Shown here: piece after piece, positions 9,099 through 17,260 of the stretch
Layout of the letters: the number at the start of each line of letters is the position of its first letter
Numbering within the stretch: position 1 is the first letter of the stretch
DNA from: Pedobacter sp. PAMC26386
GTDB taxonomy: Bacteria; Bacteroidota; Bacteroidia; Sphingobacteriales; Sphingobacteriaceae
Assembly (NCBI GenBank): GCA_014302835.1
Contig: CP060294.1
Coordinates: forward strand, 2,231,067-2,295,066
Length of the DNA: 64,000 bases
Direction of reading: 5' to 3'
Made by a program: the position numbers and the translations under genes
The notes under the pieces: generated by a model
The model's input: only the letters and a program-made list of their open reading frames with translations
Told to the model about the DNA's origin: nothing
Database searches by the model: none

Positions 9099-10205
9099 CT
9101 AACGGTTTATCACTCCTTTGATATCCGTAAAATGTTGGGCATATTGAGCTACAATAAGCTCCCAGTCATAGATTTGAGCAATTTTATCTCTGTTATTCGC
9201 AATCATTGACTGATATAATTCCCCGTCATAAACCACCTTTAACAGGTGCTCCTTTACTTCTTCAGCATCCTGAAAATAGAGTGCATCACTTTCTAATATA
9301 TACTTGTTAAATGGGTTATCATTTGCACAAATCAAGCTGCTTGAAGCCATAGCTTCCAAAAGCGATGGGTTTGTACCTCCAACAGTATGCCCATGAAAAT
9401 AAATTTTAGAATAATGTCTTAAACTATTTAAGATATCAATATTATAGATACCACCAACAAATTGAATCTGAGGATATGCCGCATACTTTTGCTTAACATA
9501 CTCCCCATAAGAAGTTTCGTGTTTACCAACAACCAAAAATGGAATCTCAAGATTTGACATCGCTACACCATCCAGAATCACTTCAATACTGTTCTCAGGT
9601 TCCAATCTCGCAATCAGCATATTATAAGCATAAGGCATCAACATGTAAGTTGAAAGCACAGTACTATCCGGTTTCTCAAAAACCGTAGCACCATAAGCGA
9701 TAAACGTAGAGTTCTTTTGATACTTTTCCTTTAAATAATCCTGAATCCCTATCGAATCTGAAATTAAATGATCACTATATTTCACACCCAATCCCTCAGC
9801 ATATCTCAAAAACTTCTTGACTTTTTCTGAATATTTAGTACGCTTCCACTCCAAACCATCCATATTGGTAGTTACCACTACTTTTTTAGGTAACATCCAA
9901 CCCCAGACAGAGCTACTGGTGTAACCCAACTGAAGAATGACATCACAATTTTGCTTCCTCACATCCAGAATACAATTCAAATCATAAATAAACTGACCGG
10001 CAGTTCCAATTTTATCTTCAGGGTCATAGCAGTGAACCAGTTTTACCCCATTCCACTCCTTCTCCTGGTAAGGATGATTATGAGAATTATAAACGATAAC
10101 TTCAAAGCCCCTTTTTACTAACCCGAGTGCAAGATATTCTGCACATTGTTCAAAACCACCGTAATAGTTTGGTATACCCCTTGTCCCAATTATCGCTATG
10201 CGCAT
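9099..10205 (-). CDS. Glycosyltransferase, DUF1972 / GT4-like
   Basis: This 368-residue GT-B fold enzyme begins with the DUF1972 signature IAIIGTRGIPNYYGGFEQ and carries the C-terminal donor-site region (HGHTVGGTNPSLLEAMAS, then ICANDNPFN). DUF1972 proteins are often rhamnosyl- or glucosyltransferases of capsule and O-antigen loci, and rhamnose would fit the nearby rfb genes. The acceptor is unknown. It is the last gene of the long minus-strand operon, 4 bases after the previous glycosyltransferase. Confidence 0.85.
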   Translation of the reverse strand: MRIAIIGTRGIPNYYGGFEQCAEYLALGLVKRGFEVIVYNSHNHPYQEKEWNGVKLVHCYDPEDKIGTAGQFIYDLNCILDVRKQNCDVILQLGYTSSSVWGWMLPKKVVVTTNMDGLEWKRTKYSEKVKKFLRYAEGLGVKYSDHLISDSIGIQDYLKEKYQKNSTFIAYGATVFEKPDSTVLSTYMLMPYAYNMLIARLEPENSIEVILDGVAMSNLEIPFLVVGKHETSYGEYVKQKYAAYPQIQFVGGIYNIDILNSLRHYSKIYFHGHTVGGTNPSLLEAMASSSLICANDNPFNKYILESDALYFQDAEEVKEHLLKVVYDGELYQSMIANNRDKIAQIYDWELIVAQYAQHFTDIKGVINR

Positions 10206-10209
10206 ATAT

Positions 10210-11322
10210 TTAATTATGATCTTTGCTAATTATATTATAAAAATTACTGGCTATAACTTCCCAGTTATACTTACTGGTTATTTCTTGTTTTATTTTTTCA
10301 AAAGGATAATCCTGATCTGCCAGCGCAGCCTGCAACATCACTTCGAATTCAGCCTGATTACCGGGATCAAATAAGTATTTAAAAAATCCAAATTCAGACA
10401 TCGCAGTCCGGTTTGAACAAATTACTTTACATCCATTCATTGCAGCCTCTATTGGCGGTATCCCAAAACCTTCTGCCAGCGACGGAAAAACAAACACCTC
10501 TGCCTGATGATAAAAAGCATTCAGGTCAGGCCAGCTTATCCCCTCCAGAAAATGGATATAATTCCTTGTATCCTCATGAATCAATTGCTGCAATTCATTA
10601 AAAGCATCCAGCTCAATCTTTTCTTTTTTACTTCCGATAAGTACCAAATGATAACCTTGTTCATATAATTTTAATTTCAGAAAAGCTGTGAGTAATCCAA
10701 GATGATTTTTTCTGGGTTCAAAGCGGCTGACATACAAAATATACCGGCTGATCCCAAATTTCTCCTGGATATTTACTCCCGGAACCACTGCAGAACCTAC
10801 CGATACAGCATTAGGTGTAACATGAATAGTCTTCTGGTCAATCAGAAATCGCTTCGACACATCAATTTTTGAGTATTCTGAAACGGTCAGTATGATGTCC
10901 GATCTTTTAGCCGAAACCCAAAAAAGCAGCTGTCTACTCATGCGGTAAGACCAGGGGAAATATTGCTTAAACTCTAAAAAAAGCAGGTCATGAATCGTAT
11001 TGATAAACTTGCAATTTTTAACAAAGGGAACAATGTATTGAAAATGAGCATAATCATATTGCCCCTCCTTAATCAACTTAGGATACTCAGTAAATAGCCG
11101 CTTCATTCTGGAAGCCGAATTCAACTTCACAAAGTTAAATCTGGGATCCGGAAACAGCATTTTTAAATGATCAATATTATGCGCACATAAAAAGATATCC
11201 AGTCTTTCAAATTCTACCAATGCGGAGTACAATCCATACATATAGGTTGCAGTACCCTGAAAAGAATGATCAAAAATATGTGCATCTAATAGAATTTTTA
11301 TTCTTTTTTGTATCAAACTCAT
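10210..11322 (-). CDS. Glycosyltransferase family 4
   Basis: This 370-residue GT-B enzyme has HDLLFLEF in the N-terminal half, YVSRFEPRKNHLGLLTAF (the start of the donor domain) and FVFPSLAEGFGIPPIEAAMNG with the EX7E-type donor-binding motif. The length and motifs are those of mannosyl-type GT4 enzymes. GDP-mannose from manC is a reasonable donor, but this is inference. It starts 2 bases after the GH99-like gene's stop on the same strand, so they are probably cotranslated. Confidence 0.88.
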   Translation of the reverse strand: MSLIQKRIKILLDAHIFDHSFQGTATYMYGLYSALVEFERLDIFLCAHNIDHLKMLFPDPRFNFVKLNSASRMKRLFTEYPKLIKEGQYDYAHFQYIVPFVKNCKFINTIHDLLFLEFKQYFPWSYRMSRQLLFWVSAKRSDIILTVSEYSKIDVSKRFLIDQKTIHVTPNAVSVGSAVVPGVNIQEKFGISRYILYVSRFEPRKNHLGLLTAFLKLKLYEQGYHLVLIGSKKEKIELDAFNELQQLIHEDTRNYIHFLEGISWPDLNAFYHQAEVFVFPSLAEGFGIPPIEAAMNGCKVICSNRTAMSEFGFFKYLFDPGNQAEFEVMLQAALADQDYPFEKIKQEITSKYNWEVIASNFYNIISKDHN

Positions 11323-11324
11323 TA

Positions 11325-12431
11325 TTAATTATTTAAAGCTTTTTGTAATCCCCTCAGAAAATTAGGGCCATTTTCTGAAGGAGTCAGGTAAGCACCTTCC
11401 CCATTTTCGTTCCAGGCATAAAGCAATCCTATTCTTTCTTTAGTCATACGATCACCATTCCTGCCCGCCCAATTCATCATGCCTAAAACAGATTTGTATA
11501 CTGATTTCTCAGAGTACCCAACAAAATAAGGAGCAGTATCGTAGGCATTATTTGGTGCCGCCCAGGGTCTTGGATCCCAGTTCAAAGTAGAAACAGGAAT
11601 ATATTTTAAATGACTTACTTTAACGACCCTATTCCACAGTCTGTTTTCTGCAGTCTGCATACTATCAATAGGAATCTGTGTTGTTTTTCTCTGACCGAAA
11701 CCTGCACTATGCTCATTATAGCCAGTCAAAATATCAAACCCGCAATCTTCTGCCTCGCTGATACTCCGCTGATCACCAGCGATACAAGCAGCGATAGTCA
11801 CCCCACCCGATCCATTCGCTATAGCCGCTGTTCTTAAAGATTGAAAAACACTTTTAACTGAATCTGCCGATCCAAAATTCTTCACCAGACTGGCAACTGA
11901 AAAAAAGATCAGCAGAGGCTTTCCGTCAACCTTTAAATAATTAGCCGTTTTAAATTGCCTGACCCACTCTGCCTGAACAGCACTCCAATCCTCTTTCCCA
12001 ATCTCAAACCCCTTATGATTGGCGACCATCAGACAATACTCCATTTTACCAGTATAAGCAGACTGCTGAAAAAATTTCAATGCATTATTTAAAGGTTCCG
12101 ATTTGTACTTATCTTTTCCGCTATAATACCAGCAGAAACTAAAGAAAGAAAGACCTGCACCAGAAGCTGCCAGAATTTGCTGATCAACAACTTTTTGCGA
12201 ACTTGTAATCCAGCCCCATTTGGGTTTTCTATTGGAGAAGGAATTCATTAGTTTTGGACTAATATGCTGTGCATATTTTCCAGTCCACCCATCAAAATAA
12301 TAGGCCCCCAATTTAATTTCACGGGCAGGCTGCTCGGGTGAGCTACCTTGAAAATCACTGGCAACAGGAAGTATTGCAAACAACAAGAGTGCAATATTCT
12401 GTTTAAACGGAAGAAATGAGTTCAAATTCAT
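11325..12431 (-). CDS. Exported GH99-like (WbsX-type) protein
   Basis: This 368-residue protein has an N-terminal signal-like hydrophobic segment (IALLLFAILPVAS) and a GH99/WbsX-like body: KLGAYYFDGWTGKY, WGWITSS..VVDQQI, SFFSFCWYY, YCLMVANHKG, GKPLLIFFS and YAWNENGEGAYLTPS. WbsX-type proteins recur in O-antigen and capsule loci and share the barrel of endo-mannanases. Here the signal suggests action in the periplasm or outside. It could trim or modify the polymer. It lies 3 bases after the sialyltransferase-motif gene. Confidence 0.75.
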   Translation of the reverse strand: MNLNSFLPFKQNIALLLFAILPVASDFQGSSPEQPAREIKLGAYYFDGWTGKYAQHISPKLMNSFSNRKPKWGWITSSQKVVDQQILAASGAGLSFFSFCWYYSGKDKYKSEPLNNALKFFQQSAYTGKMEYCLMVANHKGFEIGKEDWSAVQAEWVRQFKTANYLKVDGKPLLIFFSVASLVKNFGSADSVKSVFQSLRTAAIANGSGGVTIAACIAGDQRSISEAEDCGFDILTGYNEHSAGFGQRKTTQIPIDSMQTAENRLWNRVVKVSHLKYIPVSTLNWDPRPWAAPNNAYDTAPYFVGYSEKSVYKSVLGMMNWAGRNGDRMTKERIGLLYAWNENGEGAYLTPSENGPNFLRGLQKALNN

Positions 12432-12434
12432 AAG

Positions 12435-13484
12435 CTATTCAAAAACAGTATATTCATCACTAAAATATTTCCGGAGCTGGGTATAGATATAAGTAAATCT
12501 TTTTTTCTCTTTTCTAGCTAACAGACCGATCATTTTCGGTGTTAACAAAGAGATTCCTTTAACACCAAAGAACTCATGCGCATAAATAATCGTATTAGAA
12601 TAAATACCCACCACCTCTTTAAATCCACCGCTCAAAAGCATAGATTCAGCCGGGATCCCATAATCCTCAAAAAAAACGACCTGATCAGAAGTTAATTTAC
12701 TTAAAGCCTCAATTTTTTCTTTGCAGGATCTGGGATGGGGCTTAATAATTACACTTAACTTTAAATCATTACACCGGTGAATAAACTTCTTATACAGATC
12801 TAACTCATCATCTAAGGGCACCACTTTATCCTCAGAAAGAGATTGACATAACAACAACACATCTTTTTGCTCAAAAGCATTTGAAGTGACTTGATACGCT
12901 TCTCTCAGAACAGTCAGAAATTCATTTTTAAGACTTGCCAATGGGACGTAACGATCTGGAGTAACATCTTCTACTCTGCAAAACATAATCACCTGATTAA
13001 AAATACCATAATAATTTTTATAGAGATAGTATTTAACTTTTGACTGGATAAACAAATATCCTGCTAATTGTTTTAACAGGCTATGGCTCTTTAATTCGGG
13101 AAGATAATCTAAGATGCCATCTTCCGATTTGATGTAAGTTTTACTTACGCCAAAAAGATCGTAAATAATCTTAAAGAGAACCGTTTGTTCTGAAAACACT
13201 AGAACTGTGTCAACATTCACAAAATAATCCTGCTTTAAACACATGATTATAGAGTCTATATAAGCGGATGCAATGGAGGCTTTAGACTTGGAAAGCACGG
13301 ACAATTGCCCCCACTCTACAGTCAGCCTGACAGCCTCCTCTGGCGCATTGAGTATTTTTATAATTTCAGCATATGACTTTGGAGAAGATTTCTCAATCGC
13401 ATATTGCGGATTAACTATATTTTCTTTAAGAATATAGCTCTTCGCTAAAAGAGCTTGCCACGGACTTCCTACTATTATCAACAT
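12435..13484 (-). CDS. Glycosyltransferase with bacterial sialyltransferase motifs
   Basis: This is a 349-residue protein of uncertain exact family. It starts with IIVGSPWQALLAKSYI, like the start of polysialyl/sialyltransferase-type enzymes. It then carries the three motifs known from GT38/GT52/GT80-type enzymes that use CMP-sugars: EDG at 121-123, KPHP at 248-251 and a Ser in GIYSNT (Ser296). These motifs bind CMP-sialic acid or related donors, so a CMP-activated sugar made by the KdsB-like enzyme upstream is the natural donor candidate. Its start lies 59 bases inside the end of the Wzy gene in another frame. The motif-complete N-terminus supports that start. Confidence 0.65.
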   Translation of the reverse strand: MLIIVGSPWQALLAKSYILKENIVNPQYAIEKSSPKSYAEIIKILNAPEEAVRLTVEWGQLSVLSKSKASIASAYIDSIIMCLKQDYFVNVDTVLVFSEQTVLFKIIYDLFGVSKTYIKSEDGILDYLPELKSHSLLKQLAGYLFIQSKVKYYLYKNYYGIFNQVIMFCRVEDVTPDRYVPLASLKNEFLTVLREAYQVTSNAFEQKDVLLLCQSLSEDKVVPLDDELDLYKKFIHRCNDLKLSVIIKPHPRSCKEKIEALSKLTSDQVVFFEDYGIPAESMLLSGGFKEVVGIYSNTIIYAHEFFGVKGISLLTPKMIGLLARKEKKRFTYIYTQLRKYFSDEYTVFE

Positions 13485-14688
13485 ATAGATCTTTGTCTTT
13501 ATTTAATGCTTCAATGGTAATTAGAATTAGTAATGATAATTCTACGTAATAGATTAAGGGTAAAAGGAAGGATACCGCCAGATAAACCAGGATAATAACT
13601 GTAGACAACGAACCTTTTTTATAATGAACCAATGGAAAAGAGAGATAGACAAATACAGCTGTCAATAAGCCTAACTCAATGATTACCGACAGATAACCCG
13701 ACTCGATAACCAATGCATTCTCAAAAAATGCCGCTGTATGCGCCCCCACTTTTCCTAACCCAATTCCATTTCCAATGTTTTCCCATGCAATTTTAACCCC
13801 TCTGTCCAGACTCTCAAAATGTCCAGCAGAACTGGTGTCTTCTAAAGAAGTACTATTACTCCAAAAGGTATCAATCGTACCTAATTCTAATTCCTGAATA
13901 GAAACAGGTACGATAAAAAACTGAATAATCACAATAAACACCAATACCAATAAGTATTTTACAGTTTTAGGTGTAAAGAAATTCAAATAAGGGATAACAA
14001 AGAAAAACAGATAGGTTGCGATTGTAGACCGGGTAAATGTAAGCACCAGGCTTATCGTTAAAACCATGTTCAGGGCCTTGCCAAATTTGGCACTAAACAG
14101 TTCCTTGTATTTGTAAGATAAGACTAAGGCCAGAATTAAATAAACGCTATAAGGGATTGGCGCAATAAAGCCACCGGCACCTCTCTGCAAAAGTCCATAG
14201 CCAATATAAAAGGTAAAATTGAGTTTTTCGTCACTAAAACTATTGACAGGATAACCAGCATTCAGATAAATACTTTCTCCTAGAAACAACTGCTGAATAA
14301 TTGTAAAAACAGCCATCACAAAAGCACCGAGAATAAACCATTTTGAAATTCTCTCCCAATCAATTAAATCTGACAATTTATAGAGAGAAATAGTCATGAG
14401 TATAGGCAATAGATAAATGCGGTAGCTATAGGCTGCCAGCAAGCCAACACTATTAAAAAACAGGTGAGCAGTTAAAAGAAAAATAGTGCTTAAGAGTATA
14501 ATCAGCTTAATACCGCTTATTTTTGGTCCTTTATGGGTAATAGCCAGAATAAATAAAGCAATCACAGCCAGTTCTTTCCAGAGCACAATCAGTGAGAAAT
14601 ACTTTCTCAAGTATCCATTCACTATCAGAGAATGCCATGGAAGTAATAGTACCAGACTTAAGAATAATCGATTAACCAACGCCTTCAT
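13426..14688 (-). CDS. O-antigen/exopolysaccharide polymerase (Wzy-like)
   Basis: This is a 420-residue integral membrane protein from ATG 14688 (MKALVNRLFLSLVLLLPWHSL). An upstream ATG at 14733 would add 15 polar residues inside the flippase gene and is less likely. About ten hydrophobic helices and a long periplasmic-type loop (around GLLQRGAGGFIAPIP and the WSNSTSLEDTSSAGHF..RG stretch) fit the O-antigen ligase/polymerase superfamily. Wzy proteins are poorly conserved, so the call rests on topology and on lying between Wzx and glycosyltransferases. It overlaps the flippase by 17 bases and the next gene by 59. Confidence 0.75.
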   Translation of the reverse strand: MKALVNRLFLSLVLLLPWHSLIVNGYLRKYFSLIVLWKELAVIALFILAITHKGPKISGIKLIILLSTIFLLTAHLFFNSVGLLAAYSYRIYLLPILMTISLYKLSDLIDWERISKWFILGAFVMAVFTIIQQLFLGESIYLNAGYPVNSFSDEKLNFTFYIGYGLLQRGAGGFIAPIPYSVYLILALVLSYKYKELFSAKFGKALNMVLTISLVLTFTRSTIATYLFFFVIPYLNFFTPKTVKYLLVLVFIVIIQFFIVPVSIQELELGTIDTFWSNSTSLEDTSSAGHFESLDRGVKIAWENIGNGIGLGKVGAHTAAFFENALVIESGYLSVIIELGLLTAVFVYLSFPLVHYKKGSLSTVIILVYLAVSFLLPLIYYVELSLLILITIEALNKDKDLYVDNSRKSVASSFSEELYS

Positions 14689-15910
14689 CAGCAGTATTTT
14701 TTTTGAAAATGTAGATATAGGAATAGAGCGCAATTAATGATTCTGCAACTAACAGGGATAAAATTGAGCTGTACCTCAGATAACTCATAAAATAACTGAT
14801 CAGATTTAAAACAAGTACGATAATTAGCCCATAGACTGTTAACCTGTTGAATATACCGCCACCTTCAAATGCCTGTAAAAAAGTAATAGTAAAGAAGGAC
14901 ATACACACCACACCAATTAAAGCCACGCCAACATTAAAGTTGAATCTGATGATATCAGAAATCGGAGTTGTTTTCGGAACTATGATATGTATAATTTCAT
15001 CGGAATAATTCAGATAAACAATCAGGAATAAAAGGAAACCGAGCGTTGCACTCAGATTTAAATACAAGGACAACTTCAGCGCTTTTTTTCTATCCAGTTT
15101 GCAGAAATAAGGATAAACTGAAGTGATTAATATCGCCCTGCCCATACTGAAAATATTGTAAAAGGTAAAAGCATAGGAAATCATACCCAGCGAAGTTTTA
15201 TCAGTCAAAAAACCTACCAAAATCAGTCCTATGGAATTATAAGCTCTGGCACAAAAACTACCTGTCGTAAAAAGCATCGTTTCGTGAAACTGACTCTTTG
15301 GCCAGGTTCTTTTGACTGCAACCAGCACCAGGTTAGATTTAGTAATCCACCTTAAGAAAAAACCAGAAATAAGAGCCGCTGCTAGTAAAGGTGCAATTTT
15401 AGCAATACTGATGATATAGCTATTGTTTAATTCCAGCTTTTTCCAGATAAACAGGTAAAGAACTAATAAAGCAATTCCATTGGTCGTTAAATTGATCAGC
15501 GCCTGGCTGGAAATCTTACCAATTCCTTTTAAAATCCAATCACAATAGTAAAGATAGATCAAGCCCCATAGAATCAGCAAAGAGGCGAAATTGAAGGAAT
15601 CCTCAATGAAAAAGGAGTAAACAATAGAAAAAAGTACCCAGACTATGAAACCAATAAACCTGAAAGTACTTACTGTTTTGACCATCCCTTTAATATCCGA
15701 AATATCCTTAAGCTTAATCAGCTCTTTTACGCCAAAATTCTGAGAGCCAAAATCAATCACAGTCTGCCCTATGGAGGTTATCGTAATAAATAAGGAAAAA
15801 TAGCCATAGGTACTGACCGAAAAGTTCCTGGATACCAGCAATACAATAATCAGCGTACAGAATCTATTTAAAGACTCAAATAAAACTGTCTTAAGAATAC
15901 TTAATTTCAT
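14672..15910 (-). CDS. Polysaccharide flippase (Wzx-like, MATE/PST superfamily)
   Basis: This 412-residue protein has about 12 membrane spans and the family's N-terminal pattern: SRNFSVSTYGYFSLFITITSIGQTVIDFG, then FGVKELIKLKD. It should flip the lipid-linked repeat unit across the inner membrane for polymerisation by the Wzy-like protein encoded next. Its ATG overlaps the HAD gene stop as ATGA. Confidence 0.88.
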   Translation of the reverse strand: MKLSILKTVLFESLNRFCTLIIVLLVSRNFSVSTYGYFSLFITITSIGQTVIDFGSQNFGVKELIKLKDISDIKGMVKTVSTFRFIGFIVWVLFSIVYSFFIEDSFNFASLLILWGLIYLYYCDWILKGIGKISSQALINLTTNGIALLVLYLFIWKKLELNNSYIISIAKIAPLLAAALISGFFLRWITKSNLVLVAVKRTWPKSQFHETMLFTTGSFCARAYNSIGLILVGFLTDKTSLGMISYAFTFYNIFSMGRAILITSVYPYFCKLDRKKALKLSLYLNLSATLGFLLFLIVYLNYSDEIIHIIVPKTTPISDIIRFNFNVGVALIGVVCMSFFTITFLQAFEGGGIFNRLTVYGLIIVLVLNLISYFMSYLRYSSILSLLVAESLIALYSYIYIFKKNTADEGVG

Positions 15911-16539
15911 TTGTCAGAATTAGCCATAAACTGCTCAATATAATTCCCGGAAACACGTTTTAGGTCTGCATTATTGTATCCTGCAAAAGCAATTTTATTA
16001 AACGAAGCCGCATCAAAATCATTGATAGAATCTCCAATCAAAATCACCTCTTCTTTTGGGTATTTATTCTGCAACAAAACATCTTCAACCAGTTGTTTTT
16101 TAGGTGTCGGAGAACCATTGATCGTTTTGAAAAAAGAGGAAAGATCCAATGCATCATTAATTATTTTCAGCTCTTTACCATCAGATCCCGAAACGATATG
16201 CATTTCATAATTCTGCCAGTTATTTCTGATAAATTCAACACTATCCTGAATCAATAATTTCCGATCCATTAACAAAGACAACATAATCTCAGAAAATTTG
16301 CCGGCTAAGGCCAAAACTTCTTCCTCACTAACAGACTCACCCCTGATTTTCTCAAAGAAATATCGAAATTTAACATATCTGGATAATCCGCCATTAGCCT
16401 CATGAAAAGCCATGAGCTGATCAACCTGCTCCTGAGGGTACTCAGCCAGCACCAGTTCAAACCCCTTTGATCTTATCGGCATGGAATCCATAATGACCCC
16501 ATCAAAATCCCATAGCAGCACTTTATATTTTGACAGCAT
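15907..16539 (-). CDS. HAD-family phosphatase
   Basis: This 210-residue haloacid dehalogenase-like hydrolase has motif I DFDGVIMDS (Asp11, Asp13), motif II around HIVSGSDG, motif III Lys in PTPKKQL and motif IV LIGDSINDFDAA. The cap is of the phosphoglycolate-phosphatase type. It overlaps the KdsB-like gene by 17 bases. By position it could remove the phosphate from an ulosonate-phosphate before CMP activation, as KdsC does in Kdo synthesis, although it is not a KdsC orthologue in sequence. Confidence 0.85.
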   Translation of the reverse strand: MLSKYKVLLWDFDGVIMDSMPIRSKGFELVLAEYPQEQVDQLMAFHEANGGLSRYVKFRYFFEKIRGESVSEEEVLALAGKFSEIMLSLLMDRKLLIQDSVEFIRNNWQNYEMHIVSGSDGKELKIINDALDLSSFFKTINGSPTPKKQLVEDVLLQNKYPKEEVILIGDSINDFDAASFNKIAFAGYNNADLKRVSGNYIEQFMANSDK

Positions 16540-17260
16540 CTTCTTTTAATTTAGCAAGCACTTCGGTTAAGTCTTCTGGATTATCTACAGCAATAGATTC
16601 ACTTGATAACTCAATCATCCTCACTTCATAATCCAATTCCAGGAATCTCAGAATTTCAATATCTTCCTCCGCTTCCAGATTAGTTTTACTTTTAGCCCCA
16701 GCAAAAGATCTCAAGGCATCGAATGGAAACGCATAAACACAAACCTGTCTCCAGGCCTTCACAAAAGCAAGATTTTTATTACCTGGTATAGCACTTCTGG
16801 ACATATACAAAAGTCTGCCATCGGGCCTGAAAACGACTTTAGGCACAGACACGCTCCTATACTGCTTTTCTTCAGTAATTGCACAGTACCCATTTAAGAT
16901 CTCTCCCCGATAATCATCCAGCAAAGAGATCATTTTAGTGATATCATCAGGATTAAACAGTGGTTCATCACCTTGAACATTGATATAATAATCAGCTTTT
17001 ACCAAATCAGCCACTTCCGCTATCCGGTCAGTTCCAGTCAGACAGTTATCAGAGGTTAATAAAACCTGAATTCCCAAAAACTGACAATGATCTACAATAC
17101 GCTGATCTTCAGTCGCTACATAAACTAAACTCTTATCTACAGCCTTAATACATTGTTCATAGGTCCGCTGCAACATACTCTTACCGTTGATCACGGTAAG
17201 AGGTTTTCCTGGAAACCGCGCAGATTGATACCGGGCGGGAATAACTACAATATAATTCAT
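16523..17260 (-). CDS. KdsB-like cytidylyltransferase (CMP-3-deoxy-ulosonate synthetase)
   Basis: This ~245-residue enzyme resembles 3-deoxy-manno-octulosonate cytidylyltransferase: VVIPARYQSARFPGKPL, LTSDNCLTGTDRIAE, YINVQGDEPLFNPDDI and AVDNPEDL. It should couple CTP to the anomeric carbon of a 2-keto-3-deoxy sugar acid. Its place between an aldolase and a phosphatase gene, away from kdsA/kdsD/lpxK, suggests a capsule sugar and not lipid A Kdo. ATG 17260 overlaps the aldolase stop as TAATG. ATG 17266 is also possible. Confidence 0.82.
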   Translation of the reverse strand: MNYIVVIPARYQSARFPGKPLTVINGKSMLQRTYEQCIKAVDKSLVYVATEDQRIVDHCQFLGIQVLLTSDNCLTGTDRIAEVADLVKADYYINVQGDEPLFNPDDITKMISLLDDYRGEILNGYCAITEEKQYRSVSVPKVVFRPDGRLLYMSRSAIPGNKNLAFVKAWRQVCVYAFPFDALRSFAGAKSKTNLEAEEDIEILRFLELDYEVRMIELSSESIAVDNPEDLTEVLAKLKEDAVKI

